NCBI RefSeq assembly: GCF_900143285.1
Contig: NZ_FRDN01000015.1
Span: 124,001 to 188,000 of the forward strand
Origin: Desulfitobacterium chlororespirans DSM 11544
GTDB taxonomy: Bacteria > Bacillota > Desulfitobacteriia > Desulfitobacteriales > Desulfitobacteriaceae
Reading direction: 5' to 3'
Length of the DNA: 64,000 nucleotides
Shown here in pieces: positions 19,316 through 27,356 of this stretch; the stretch's first letter is position 1; each line of letters begins with the position of its first letter. The position numbers and the translations under genes were made by a program. Below the pieces are notes generated by a model, which was given only the letters and a program-made list of their open reading frames with translations, ran no database searches and was not told the origin of the DNA.

Positions 19316-20719
19316 ATGAAGGTTCTTTTTGCTATAACTGAAGCAGAGCCTTTTGTCAAGACAGGAGGCCTGGGGGAAGTAGGACGATATCTCCCTTTAG
19401 CTCTTCAGGAGCAGGGTGTGGAGATTCGGGTCATTCTTCCTCAATACAGCAGTATTCCCCTGAATTATTTGCAGAAGATGAAGACGATTAAAGAATTTAT
19501 AGTTCCTCTGGCCTGGAGAAATCAATATTGCGGATTAAAAGAATTGGAGTATGAGGGCATACATTATTATTTTCTGGATAATGAATATTACTTCCGGCGT
19601 TCAAGATGCTATGGGGACGGGGATGAAGGAGAGCAGTACGCTTATTTCAGCCGGGCGGTTCTGGAGAGCGTCCGCTACCTGCCTGAGTTCAAACCGGATA
19701 TTATTCATTGTCATGACTGGCATACGGCCTTGGTGCCTCTGTTTTTAAAAGCCTTTTATGCTCAAGATACCCTTTATTACAATATAAAGACCCTATTCAC
19801 CATCCATAATCTGAAATATCAGGGGGTATTTCCCCAGGAGATTCTGGGGGATGTTCTGGGGTTGAACGGGGAGCTTTCTTCTCCAGACCAGCTTGAATTT
19901 TATGGCGGAGTCAATTTCATGAAGGCTGGGATCATGTACAGTGATCAGGTGACCACTGTGAGTCCCGCCTATGCTCAGGAAATTCAACATGCTTACTTTG
20001 GAGAAGGCCTCCATGGAGTCATTAGAGAGCGGAAAGATTCCTTGCTGGGGATACTTAATGGCGTCCCCCGGCCTTGGCCTTCCCCAACCCTGGCCGATAA
20101 AAGAGCAAACAGGCTGAAGCTCCAGGAGAAGCTGAATTTTACGAACAATGAAGAGATCCCCATCCTCAGTATGGTTTCACGCTTGGTAGAACAGAAGGGG
20201 CTGGACCTGCTTCTTCATGTGCTGGATGAGACTCTGGCCCTGGATATCCGGTTGGTTGTCTTAGGCACGGGAGATGCCCATTATGAGCAGCGCCTGCAAA
20301 GGTTTGCGGAAGCGTATCCCGGCAAGTTACGAGTTATATTGGGCTATCAGGAAGAGCTGGCCCGCACGATCTATGCCGGAGCGGACATCTTTCTGATGCC
20401 TTCCCGGTTCGAGCCTTGCGGCATAGCCCAGATGATCGCCATGAGCTATGGCACGATTCCCGTCGTTCGGGAGACGGGCGGTTTAAAAGATACTGTCAGG
20501 CCCTATTCCCCAATCTCGGGGGAAGGGAATGGATTTACCTTTACTGATTACAATGCTCATGAATTTCTCTACGCCATTCAAAGGGCGGTGGAGATGTTCC
20601 GGAATCAAAAGGATACTTGGCAAAAGCTTCAGGAAAATGCCCTGAGTTCGGATTTCAGCTGGAACCGATCCGCTGCCCAGTACCGGGATGTCTACGAGAG
20701 CTTGTATTATTCTTCGTAA
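19316..20719 (+). CDS. glgA: Glycogen synthase (GT5)
   Basis: Transfers glucose from ADP-glucose to the growing alpha-1,4 chain. The N-terminal GT5 motif is KTGGLGEVGRYLP (family form KTGGLADVVGALP); HCHDWHTAL and TIHNLKYQG follow, and the C-terminal half has RLVEQKGLDLL and SRFEPCGIAQMIAMSYGTIPVVRETGGLKDTV. At 467 aa it is a little short: after GILNG the usual D-x-x-x-W-N-P stretch is replaced by VPRPWPSPTLADK, so part of the interdomain region is reduced. ATG 19316 follows GGAGGAGGTG. Chain elongation is still expected because donor- and acceptor-site motifs are intact. Confidence 0.93.
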   Translation: MKVLFAITEAEPFVKTGGLGEVGRYLPLALQEQGVEIRVILPQYSSIPLNYLQKMKTIKEFIVPLAWRNQYCGLKELEYEGIHYYFLDNEYYFRRSRCYGDGDEGEQYAYFSRAVLESVRYLPEFKPDIIHCHDWHTALVPLFLKAFYAQDTLYYNIKTLFTIHNLKYQGVFPQEILGDVLGLNGELSSPDQLEFYGGVNFMKAGIMYSDQVTTVSPAYAQEIQHAYFGEGLHGVIRERKDSLLGILNGVPRPWPSPTLADKRANRLKLQEKLNFTNNEEIPILSMVSRLVEQKGLDLLLHVLDETLALDIRLVVLGTGDAHYEQRLQRFAEAYPGKLRVILGYQEELARTIYAGADIFLMPSRFEPCGIAQMIAMSYGTIPVVRETGGLKDTVRPYSPISGEGNGFTFTDYNAHEFLYAIQRAVEMFRNQKDTWQKLQENALSSDFSWNRSAAQYRDVYESLYYSS

Positions 20720-20735
20720 ACTGGGAGAGATGTCT

Positions 20736-23700
20736 GTGGTAATGGCGTATCATAATTCTCACGATCCATTCTTCCGCAGCCCCTTTGGGGCGGTTCAATG
20801 CAGCGGTCTTCTGCGCTTAAGGCTGCTTATGCGGCCGGAGGATTCTTCTGGTGCAGATAGTCCGGTTCAGGAGTGCTTTTTGCGCTTATGGGTGCAGGAC
20901 CGGGAGGAGCGGCTGCCCATGATCAGGGTGGAAGAAGCAGCATGCTGTGGGGAGCAAGAAGAAGGGTCAGCCTCTTATGGGAGGCAAGGAACAGGGACAG
21001 TCTATGAGGCGGAATACCCTCTTCCTCATGAACCGGGAATCATCTGGTACTACTTTGTTTTCATGATAGGGGGAGCAACCCGTTTCTATGGCAATAATCA
21101 GGAAGAACTGGGAGGAGTCGGTGAGCTCCGTTTATCCGAGCCTCCCGGTTATCAAATTACAGTCTACCGACCCATGGCCTTGCCAAGCTGGTACACCCAG
21201 GGCATCATGTATCAGATCTATGTGGATCGCTTCTTTAACGGGGATGAACAGGGAAAAGTCCTCAATCCCCGCCCCCGCTCCCTAATCCATGGCGACTGGT
21301 ATGATACCCCTTTCTATATTAAAAATGAAAAGGGCGAAGTCCTGCGTTGGGACTTTTTCGGCGGCAACCTTGCCGGTGTCATTAAAAAGCTTCCTTATCT
21401 TAAGGAATTAGGGGTGAGTATCCTTTATTTGAACCCCATCTTCGATTCCTCCAGCAACCATAAGTATGACACGGGGAATTATCTCACCCTTGATCCCATG
21501 TATGGAGATGAAGAGACCTTTGCTCAATTAATTAAGGAAGCCCAAAGCTTAGGAATCGCGATTATTCTGGATGGGGTGTTCAGTCATACCGGTGATGACA
21601 GTATTTATTTCAATCGTTACGGAAGATATCCTGGTTTAGGCGCCTATCAATCTCCGGATTCCCCCTATTCTTCCTGGTATCAATGTCAGGGGGAAGGACA
21701 GGAAAAAAAATATTCCTGCTGGTGGGGAGTGTCCACTCTCCCTGAAGTTTGGGAAATGGAGCCTTCTTATCGCGAGTTCATCATTCACTCTTCCCAGGGA
21801 GTCCTTCAGTCTTGGATGAAGCGGGGGATTAAAGGCTGGCGTCTGGATGTGGCCGACGAGCTTCCCGATGAATTCATTCAGGAGTTCCGCCAGGTGATGA
21901 AAACCATGGACCCTGAGGGAGTCCTGATCGGTGAGGTCTGGGAGGACCCCACCTATAAATTCAGCTATGGCAAGCTCAGGCAGTATTTCTGGGGGGAAGA
22001 ACTGGATGCCACCATGAATTATCCTTGGCGGAATATCTTTCTCCAGTACTTCCTTGGGCAGATCGATGCCGGTCAGGCCCATAAACGCATCATGAATCTC
22101 TATGAAAACTACCCCCGGGAAAACTTTTTCGGGCAGATGAATTTGATCGGTAGCCATGACCGGGCCCGGATTCTCACCCTCCTCGGTGAAGCGCCGCCGC
22201 CGGAGCAGCTCTCCGCCGTGGAACAGGAGCAGTATCGCTTGCCTGCCCCTGCCCGGCATCTGGCTGTCCAGCGGTTAAAGCTGCTGACTCTCCTGCAGAT
22301 GAGCTTCCCCGGTATTCCCTGCCTGTATTACGGCGATGAAGCGGGCTGTGAGGGATATCCCGATCCCTATAACCGGGGGACCTATCCATGGGGAAGGGAA
22401 GACCAGGAGATTCTCCAATGGTTTAAACGGGTGCTTCGTTATCGCCGGGAATATGAGGTGCTGCGGCAAGGTGAATTCTCTTCCTGGTCCGAGGGAAAAG
22501 AGATTTATGCTTTGAAAAGGAAGGACGAAAAAGAAGAAATTATTGTCCTGGTCAATCGCAGTGCTGAGGAGTCCGCGGAAATGACCTTGAAGCTGGAGCA
22601 GAACGTGGGGCAGGTTATCGATATCTTTGCGGGGGAAATGCTCTTCTCAAAAGAGGATGGATCGGAATCCCCCCTTGACGAATATAGTGATCACAGTCTT
22701 TCTCTTATCCTACCCCCCTTATCTGCAAAGGCTCTTTTCTGTCAGAAGCATGGTCCAAACTACTATTTTAAACAGGAGCTTATGATCCGTGCCTGCGGCA
22801 TCCTTATGCATATCTCCTCCCTGCCATCCCCTTGGGGCATCGGCGATCTGGGAGAAGAAGCCTATGCTTTTGTGGATTTCCTGGCTGAAGGAGGGCAAAG
22901 CCTCTGGCAGGTGCTGCCTTTGAACCCTTTAGGGCTGGGAGATTCCCCTTACCAAAGTGAGTCCGCCTTAGCCGGCAATCCTTTACTCATCAGTCTTGAT
23001 TTGCTTATTCAGGCCGGGCTGCTGACAGAGAAGGAAGCCCGCAGGGAAAGGGCCAAATATGGCGGAGGGGACGAAGGAGCTGAGGGGGCTGAAGGAGACG
23101 GGGGTAAGAGCTTTGCCCGAGTTGAGCTCTATAAAGAAAAACTGCTGCGCAAGGCTTATGAGCGGTTTAAGAAAAAAATGCCCGAGGCTAAGGGGTATTT
23201 AGACCCTCATGGTTATAGCCGGTTTATAGAAGAGAATCAGGAATGGCTGAAGGATTACGCTCTCTATAAGTGTTTAAAGCTTAAGTTCTCCGGCAGGTCG
23301 TGGCACCAGTGGGAAGAAAGCTATCGCTTGCGGAAGCCTGAGGCCCTGGAGGCTGTGACTGGAGACTACGCCGAGGAGATAAACTATATTTTCTTTGTTC
23401 AATATACTTTCGCCTATCAGTGGCAAAGGCTGAAGGACTATGCTCAGGAAAAAGGGGTAAAGATGATCGGCGATCTGCCCATTTATGTGGCCTATGACAG
23501 TTGCGACACCTGGGCTAACCGGGAGTGCTTTGCTCTGGATGAAAATAATGCTCCCACGGGAACCGCTGGGGTGCCCCCCGACTATTTCAACCCTGAGGGA
23601 CAGAACTGGGGAAATCCTTTATACGATTGGGATGCTCTCCGGGCCGCCGATTATGCATGGTGGAAGCTGCGTTTCCGGCAGGGGTTGGAGCGCTTTGATG

Positions 23701-24254
23701 CCTTAAGACTGGACCATTTCCGTGGCTTTGAGGGCTATTGGGAAGTTCCCCCTCAGGCCGGGAGCGCGAAAGAAGGCCGCTGGCTGAAAGGGCCGGGGAA
23801 AGAATTTTTCGAAAGCCTGGTCCGTGAATTGGGGCCTTTGCCCGTCATCGCTGAGGACTTAGGTTGCATTACCCCTGAAGTCAATACCCTTAGGGCTATT
23901 TTAGGATTTCCGGGGATGAGGGTGACGCAGTTTTCCCCCTTGAAGGAAGAAGGGAATTATGTTGATTATTCCGGAACCCATGATAACGATACCCTGTTGG
24001 GTTGGTATCGCTCCCAAGGCTATAGCGATAAGGATTCCCTGGCGCAAGTAGAGAGGACCATTGAGGAGCTTTATCAAGGGAACGGTGCCTGGGTCATTCT
24101 TCCCCTTCAGGATATTCTTAAACTGGATTCCCAGGCGAGGATGAATACTCCCGGTACAATTAAAGGGAATTGGCAGTGGCGTGTAGAAAGAGGAACCTTA
24201 ACTCAGAAGGTCTGTGCTCAGTTAAGGAGTTTGGCTGAAAAATACGGCCGATGA
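20736..24254 (+). CDS. Fusion of GH13 amylase/debranching-type enzyme with GH77 4-alpha-glucanotransferase
   Basis: One 1172-aa chain holds two enzymes. Residues ~1-120 form an N-terminal beta-domain, 150-660 a GH13 barrel: DGVFSHTG, GWRLDVADE (Asp371), GEVWED (Glu400) and GSHDRA (Asp475). From residue ~685 a complete MalQ-like GH77 domain begins (GILMHISSLPSPWGIGDLG), with RLDHFRG (nucleophile Asp993), AEDLG and YSGTHDNDT. The pairing suggests trimming of phosphorylase limit dextrin: the GH13 half hydrolyses or debranches, and the GH77 half disproportionates the short chains. Whether GH13 acts as neopullulanase, maltodextrin glucosidase or debranching enzyme cannot be decided by eye. GTG 20736 is best spaced from GGGAGA; ATGs at 20730 and 20742 are alternatives. 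Sixteen bases after glgA. Confidence 0.9.
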   Translation: MVMAYHNSHDPFFRSPFGAVQCSGLLRLRLLMRPEDSSGADSPVQECFLRLWVQDREERLPMIRVEEAACCGEQEEGSASYGRQGTGTVYEAEYPLPHEPGIIWYYFVFMIGGATRFYGNNQEELGGVGELRLSEPPGYQITVYRPMALPSWYTQGIMYQIYVDRFFNGDEQGKVLNPRPRSLIHGDWYDTPFYIKNEKGEVLRWDFFGGNLAGVIKKLPYLKELGVSILYLNPIFDSSSNHKYDTGNYLTLDPMYGDEETFAQLIKEAQSLGIAIILDGVFSHTGDDSIYFNRYGRYPGLGAYQSPDSPYSSWYQCQGEGQEKKYSCWWGVSTLPEVWEMEPSYREFIIHSSQGVLQSWMKRGIKGWRLDVADELPDEFIQEFRQVMKTMDPEGVLIGEVWEDPTYKFSYGKLRQYFWGEELDATMNYPWRNIFLQYFLGQIDAGQAHKRIMNLYENYPRENFFGQMNLIGSHDRARILTLLGEAPPPEQLSAVEQEQYRLPAPARHLAVQRLKLLTLLQMSFPGIPCLYYGDEAGCEGYPDPYNRGTYPWGREDQEILQWFKRVLRYRREYEVLRQGEFSSWSEGKEIYALKRKDEKEEIIVLVNRSAEESAEMTLKLEQNVGQVIDIFAGEMLFSKEDGSESPLDEYSDHSLSLILPPLSAKALFCQKHGPNYYFKQELMIRACGILMHISSLPSPWGIGDLGEEAYAFVDFLAEGGQSLWQVLPLNPLGLGDSPYQSESALAGNPLLISLDLLIQAGLLTEKEARRERAKYGGGDEGAEGAEGDGGKSFARVELYKEKLLRKAYERFKKKMPEAKGYLDPHGYSRFIEENQEWLKDYALYKCLKLKFSGRSWHQWEESYRLRKPEALEAVTGDYAEEINYIFFVQYTFAYQWQRLKDYAQEKGVKMIGDLPIYVAYDSCDTWANRECFALDENNAPTGTAGVPPDYFNPEGQNWGNPLYDWDALRAADYAWWKLRFRQGLERFDALRLDHFRGFEGYWEVPPQAGSAKEGRWLKGPGKEFFESLVRELGPLPVIAEDLGCITPEVNTLRAILGFPGMRVTQFSPLKEEGNYVDYSGTHDNDTLLGWYRSQGYSDKDSLAQVERTIEELYQGNGAWVILPLQDILKLDSQARMNTPGTIKGNWQWRVERGTLTQKVCAQLRSLAEKYGR

Positions 24255-24362
24255 GCTTAAATTCGCTCTCTTTTTTGTAAATCAAAATCCTTGGGCTTAC
24301 TTTCGGGTTTGGCGGCATAAACCTTCCTATAGAAAACCAAGCTAAAGTTTTAGAATAAAGAC

Positions 24363-25973
24363 ATGGAGGAGTTGGTTATCATTACTTCCTGGGCTCGCTT
24401 CAAGGAGTATTTATATTATGATCAAGAGATGGAATTGCTTTTAGATATAAGTCGGATGGATTTCAGTACGGAATTTTTAATGGAAATGAATGAGCCGATG
24501 AGAGATGTCTATCACCAGATTCAGCTTATGGAGAAAGGTGCTGTGGCTAACCCGGATGAGGGGCGGATGGTAGGTCATTATTGGCTGCGCAATCCGGACC
24601 TTGCTCCCTCCGCAGAAATCGCACAGGATATTAAAGGGACACTCAGAGAGATCCTTGGCTTTGTGGAGCAGATTCATGAGGGCAGGATTCAGGGAGAAAA
24701 CGGGGAGCCTTTCCGCAATCTCCTCTTAGTGGGAGTTGGCGGCTCCATTCTCGGGCCCCGTTTTGTCGCCGACGCCTTGGCTTCTCCCCGGGATAAGATG
24801 AAGGCTTTCTTCATCGATAATGGAGATCCCGACGGAATCGATCGAGTCTTAGGTCAGATCGGTGAGGAACTGAAGGCCACCCTCTGCATTATTATCTCCA
24901 AGAGCGGTGGGACAGTTGAAACCCGGAACGGCATGCTGGAAGTCAGGAAGGCTTATGAGGATATAGGGCTGTCTTTCCCGGGTCATGCTGTAGCCATCAC
25001 TCAACGAGGGAGTCGATTGGATAAGCTCAGCCAAAGGGAAGGCTGGCTGAGAACCTTTCCCATGTGGGATTGGGTAGGGGGAAGAACATCCCTTCTGTCG
25101 GCGGTGGGACTCTTATCCCTGGCTTTACAGGGAATAGATATTGGAGAACTTTTGCAGGGGGCTAGGGATTGCGATCAGCGAACACGGCGCCCGGATATCT
25201 TAGCTAATCCGGGAGCGCTTTTGGCTTTAATGTGGTATTATAGCACCCAGGGCCAAGGGGGAAAGCAAATGGTAGTGCTTCCCTATAAGGACCGCCTGGA
25301 ACTTTTTACTAAATATCTGCAACAGTTGATTATGGAATCCCTGGGCAAGGAGAAGAATCTTAAGGGAGAAACGGTTCATCAGGGGATGACGGTCTATGGC
25401 AATAAAGGGTCCTCTGATCAGCATTCTTATCTTCAGCAGCTTCTGGAAGGTCCCGACAATTTCTTTGTGACCTTTATCGAGGTATTGAAAGATCGGCAAG
25501 CATTCTCTGCTTATATGGAGGACAACAGCACCAGCGGGGAGTATTTGCAGGCCTTTCTTTTAGGAACACGGGAAGCGTTAACCCAAAAAGGGCGTGAATC
25601 TCTGACCATCACGGTCAAAGAGGTCAACGCCTACACCATTGGCGTATTAATTGCCCTATTCGAGCGGGCTGTGAGCATTTATGCCTTGTTAGTGGGGATT
25701 AACGCCTATCATCAACCGGCTGTGGAGATGGGTAAAAAGGCGGCCGGTCAGGCTATACAATTAAAAAACAACATCGTACAGTTTTTAAAAAGCCATCCGG
25801 GCAAGAAATTTTCTGTCCCTGAGCTCGCCTTAGCCATCCAGGAAGAGGAACACCAGGAGATGCTGTTTAAGCTTTTACTCCATTTAACGATTAATACTGA
25901 ACATGGGGTAAACATGGAACCGGGGCATCCTTGGTCGGAGAGCAGGTTCTTTGTAGACGGCCCCATATCCTAA
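24363..25973 (+). CDS. pgi: Glucose-6-phosphate isomerase
   Basis: Interconverts glucose 6-phosphate and fructose 6-phosphate, linking glycogen to glycolysis. Motifs: VGVGGSILGPRFVADAL, IISKSGGTVETRN (sugar-phosphate-binding SIS region), DWVGGRTSLLSAVGLL (family signature, Thr replacing the usual Phe/Tyr), and NAYHQPAVEMGKKAAGQ near the end. At 536 aa it is longer than the compact ~450-aa Bacillus type. The start is odd: the only good ribosome-site-like run, GGAGGAG, lies at 24365-24371 within the first three codons of the ATG frame, so a later start, possibly a non-canonical ATC/ATT at 24378-24381, is possible. The 108-base gap after the fusion gene holds a weak hairpin (24253-24268) with a T-run. 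Confidence 0.92.
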   Translation: MEELVIITSWARFKEYLYYDQEMELLLDISRMDFSTEFLMEMNEPMRDVYHQIQLMEKGAVANPDEGRMVGHYWLRNPDLAPSAEIAQDIKGTLREILGFVEQIHEGRIQGENGEPFRNLLLVGVGGSILGPRFVADALASPRDKMKAFFIDNGDPDGIDRVLGQIGEELKATLCIIISKSGGTVETRNGMLEVRKAYEDIGLSFPGHAVAITQRGSRLDKLSQREGWLRTFPMWDWVGGRTSLLSAVGLLSLALQGIDIGELLQGARDCDQRTRRPDILANPGALLALMWYYSTQGQGGKQMVVLPYKDRLELFTKYLQQLIMESLGKEKNLKGETVHQGMTVYGNKGSSDQHSYLQQLLEGPDNFFVTFIEVLKDRQAFSAYMEDNSTSGEYLQAFLLGTREALTQKGRESLTITVKEVNAYTIGVLIALFERAVSIYALLVGINAYHQPAVEMGKKAAGQAIQLKNNIVQFLKSHPGKKFSVPELALAIQEEEHQEMLFKLLLHLTINTEHGVNMEPGHPWSESRFFVDGPIS

Positions 25974-25989
25974 CTAATACGGGAATGAA

Positions 25990-26022
25990 AAACGAGGCGC
26001 TTCACAATGAAGTGTCTCGTTT
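25990..26022 (+). terminator. Stem-loop ending the glycogen operon
   Basis: AAACGAGGCGCTTCA (25990-26004) pairs with TGAAGTGTCTCGTTT (26008-26022) around a 3-base loop. The following run is T-rich (TTGCGTCTGTTCC) but not a clean T-tract. 26023-26156 shows no gene. Confidence 0.6.
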
Positions 26023-26156
26023 GCGTCTGTTCCTTAAGCGTTCAGTTCCTCCATTAAAGAAAGCACTGACCCTATTCAGGTACCTACTATTTGATAATTG
26101 CTTATCTCCCTGTGAGGGAGTGGCCCTCTCATTCCTATTTTTAGAGCAGCTTAAGC

Positions 26157-26196
26157 TTGACCATTAATTGCACAATAAATATAATAAATATGCAAT
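26157..26196 (+). promoter_or_regulatory. gntR promoter with flanking inverted repeat
   Basis: TTGACC (26157-26162), 17 bases, TATAAT (26180-26185). ATTGCA (26167-26172) and TGCAAT (26191-26196) form an inverted pair spaced by 18 bases that brackets the -10. The same half-sites recur downstream of the dehydrogenase promoter at 27232-27257, which suggests autoregulation by the GntR protein. Confidence 0.75.
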
Positions 26197-26230
26197 ATAG
26201 TTATAAAGTACAAAAAAGTGAGGTTCCGCT

Positions 26231-26977
26231 ATGTTAAATAAAAATGCACCCATTCCTTTACATTACCAACTTACTACAGATCTTCGTGAAGGAATAATAC
26301 AAGGTACGTGGGGTGTTGGCGAAGTGTTCCCAACCGACAAAGAATTAATGAATAAATATAATATCAGCAGTACTACTGTAAGGCGTGCTGTATCACAATT
26401 AGTTCAAGAAGGGTGGCTTGATCGTAGACCTGGTAAAGGAACATTTGTTAAAAAAACTCCTATCGAGGAAACATTAGGGGAACCAACCGGTTTTTTCGAA
26501 GAAATGATAAACCGTGGATTAAAACCGAGCGCCGATGTTTTAAACGTTTCCGAGGTAGAGCTTTCCAAAAAGGAATTGGAGAAAGTCCCCCAACTGAGGA
26601 TATTTAGTGAACAGAGAATGTTTGTATTTGAAAAGATACAAAAACTTAACGATGAGCCAATCGCTTATGTTAAGAGCTATTGGCCCTATGAATATGGTGT
26701 GCGAATCGCTGAGCTCGATTTATCTACTCAGGGTATTTATGAATTAATTAAAAGAGAATTTGGTTTTAGTTTAATTCGGGCAGAAGAGTTTGTGGGGGCA
26801 GATATTGCTAATAAAAAAATATCCCAATATTTAAATGTGAAGATCGGGTTTCCGGTTTTAACGATGGAGCGCATCGCTTATAATGAGCATGACAAACCCA
26901 TTGAGCTTTCAATCAATGCCTACCGGGCCGATAGATATAAATATAAAGTTCATTTACAAAGAAGCGGTCAGAATTAA
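26231..26977 (+). CDS. GntR-family regulator, HutC/UTRA subfamily
   Basis: A 248-aa repressor or activator. Residues 5-70 are the winged helix-turn-helix (IPLHYQLTTDLREGI, FPTDKELMNKYNISSTTVRRAVSQL, GKGTFV). Residues ~90-245 are a UTRA effector domain, whose ligands in relatives are sugars, sugar acids or histidine-pathway compounds. It lies immediately before, and on the same strand as, the catabolic operon at 27.3-37.4 kb, with its own promoter and terminator. Shared ATTGCA/TGCAAT sites make it the probable local regulator. The effector is unknown; a substrate or keto-deoxy intermediate of the operon would fit. Confidence 0.9.
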   Translation: MLNKNAPIPLHYQLTTDLREGIIQGTWGVGEVFPTDKELMNKYNISSTTVRRAVSQLVQEGWLDRRPGKGTFVKKTPIEETLGEPTGFFEEMINRGLKPSADVLNVSEVELSKKELEKVPQLRIFSEQRMFVFEKIQKLNDEPIAYVKSYWPYEYGVRIAELDLSTQGIYELIKREFGFSLIRAEEFVGADIANKKISQYLNVKIGFPVLTMERIAYNEHDKPIELSINAYRADRYKYKVHLQRSGQN

Positions 26978-26998
26978 GCTATTACTGGCTGCTTTTTT
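26963..26998 (+). terminator. Terminator overlapping the end of gntR
   Basis: AGCGGTCAG (26963-26971) pairs with CTGGCTGCT (26985-26993), including two G-T wobbles, and TTTTTT follows. It separates gntR from the downstream operon. Confidence 0.65.
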
Positions 26999-27070
26999 CT
27001 GCGTAGAAAGCATAAGTTTCTCAACTTTTCCGGGAGTGGCGATAGTAAAAACAACAAATTAACCTTCTAC

Positions 27071-27096
27071 AAGGACTTGGCACCAGCCAAGTTCTT
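27071..27096 (+). terminator. Second stem-loop between gntR and the catabolic operon
   Basis: AAGGACTTGGC (27071-27081) pairs with GCCAAGTTCTT (27086-27096) around a 4-base loop, followed by TCTT. It probably backs up the first terminator. The rest of 26999-27188 shows no gene. Confidence 0.55.
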
Positions 27097-27188
27097 TCTT
27101 ACTAGTAAAAGCAAGCAATACCAAAGCCCCTCAATGGCTGCTGCAAAAAAGAAGATTTATTAATAATCTGAAAAATTTATCAAAAAGC

Positions 27189-27257
27189 TTGACTGAGTAT
27201 TCACAAATACATATAATCTAAGTATATTTTAAATATTGCAATATTGTAATATTACAA
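27189..27257 (+). promoter_or_regulatory. Catabolic operon promoter and palindromic operator
   Basis: TTGACT (27189-27194), 17 bases, TATAAT (27212-27217). Within the transcribed start lie two overlapping perfect 14-bp palindromes, AATATTGCAATATT (27232-27245) and TTGTAATATTACAA (27244-27257), placed as a repressor roadblock. The first contains the ATTGCA/TGCAAT half-sites found at the gntR promoter. Confidence 0.75.
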
Positions 27258-27356
27258 TGAAATCCCTTAACGAAGAATGTGATGTGAGGTGAAAAGTATA
27301 ACAAAGATACGCAGTAGCGAATTATTACTAATGACGAAATTTTGGGAGGAAAATCA

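Noticed and set aside
21636-22259. 207-codon minus-strand ORF inside the GH13 region
   Set aside because: Covers catalytic motifs of the real gene on the other strand.
25931-26167. 78-codon ORF after pgi
   Set aside because: Overlaps the pgi end, the terminator and the gntR promoter; no ribosome site.
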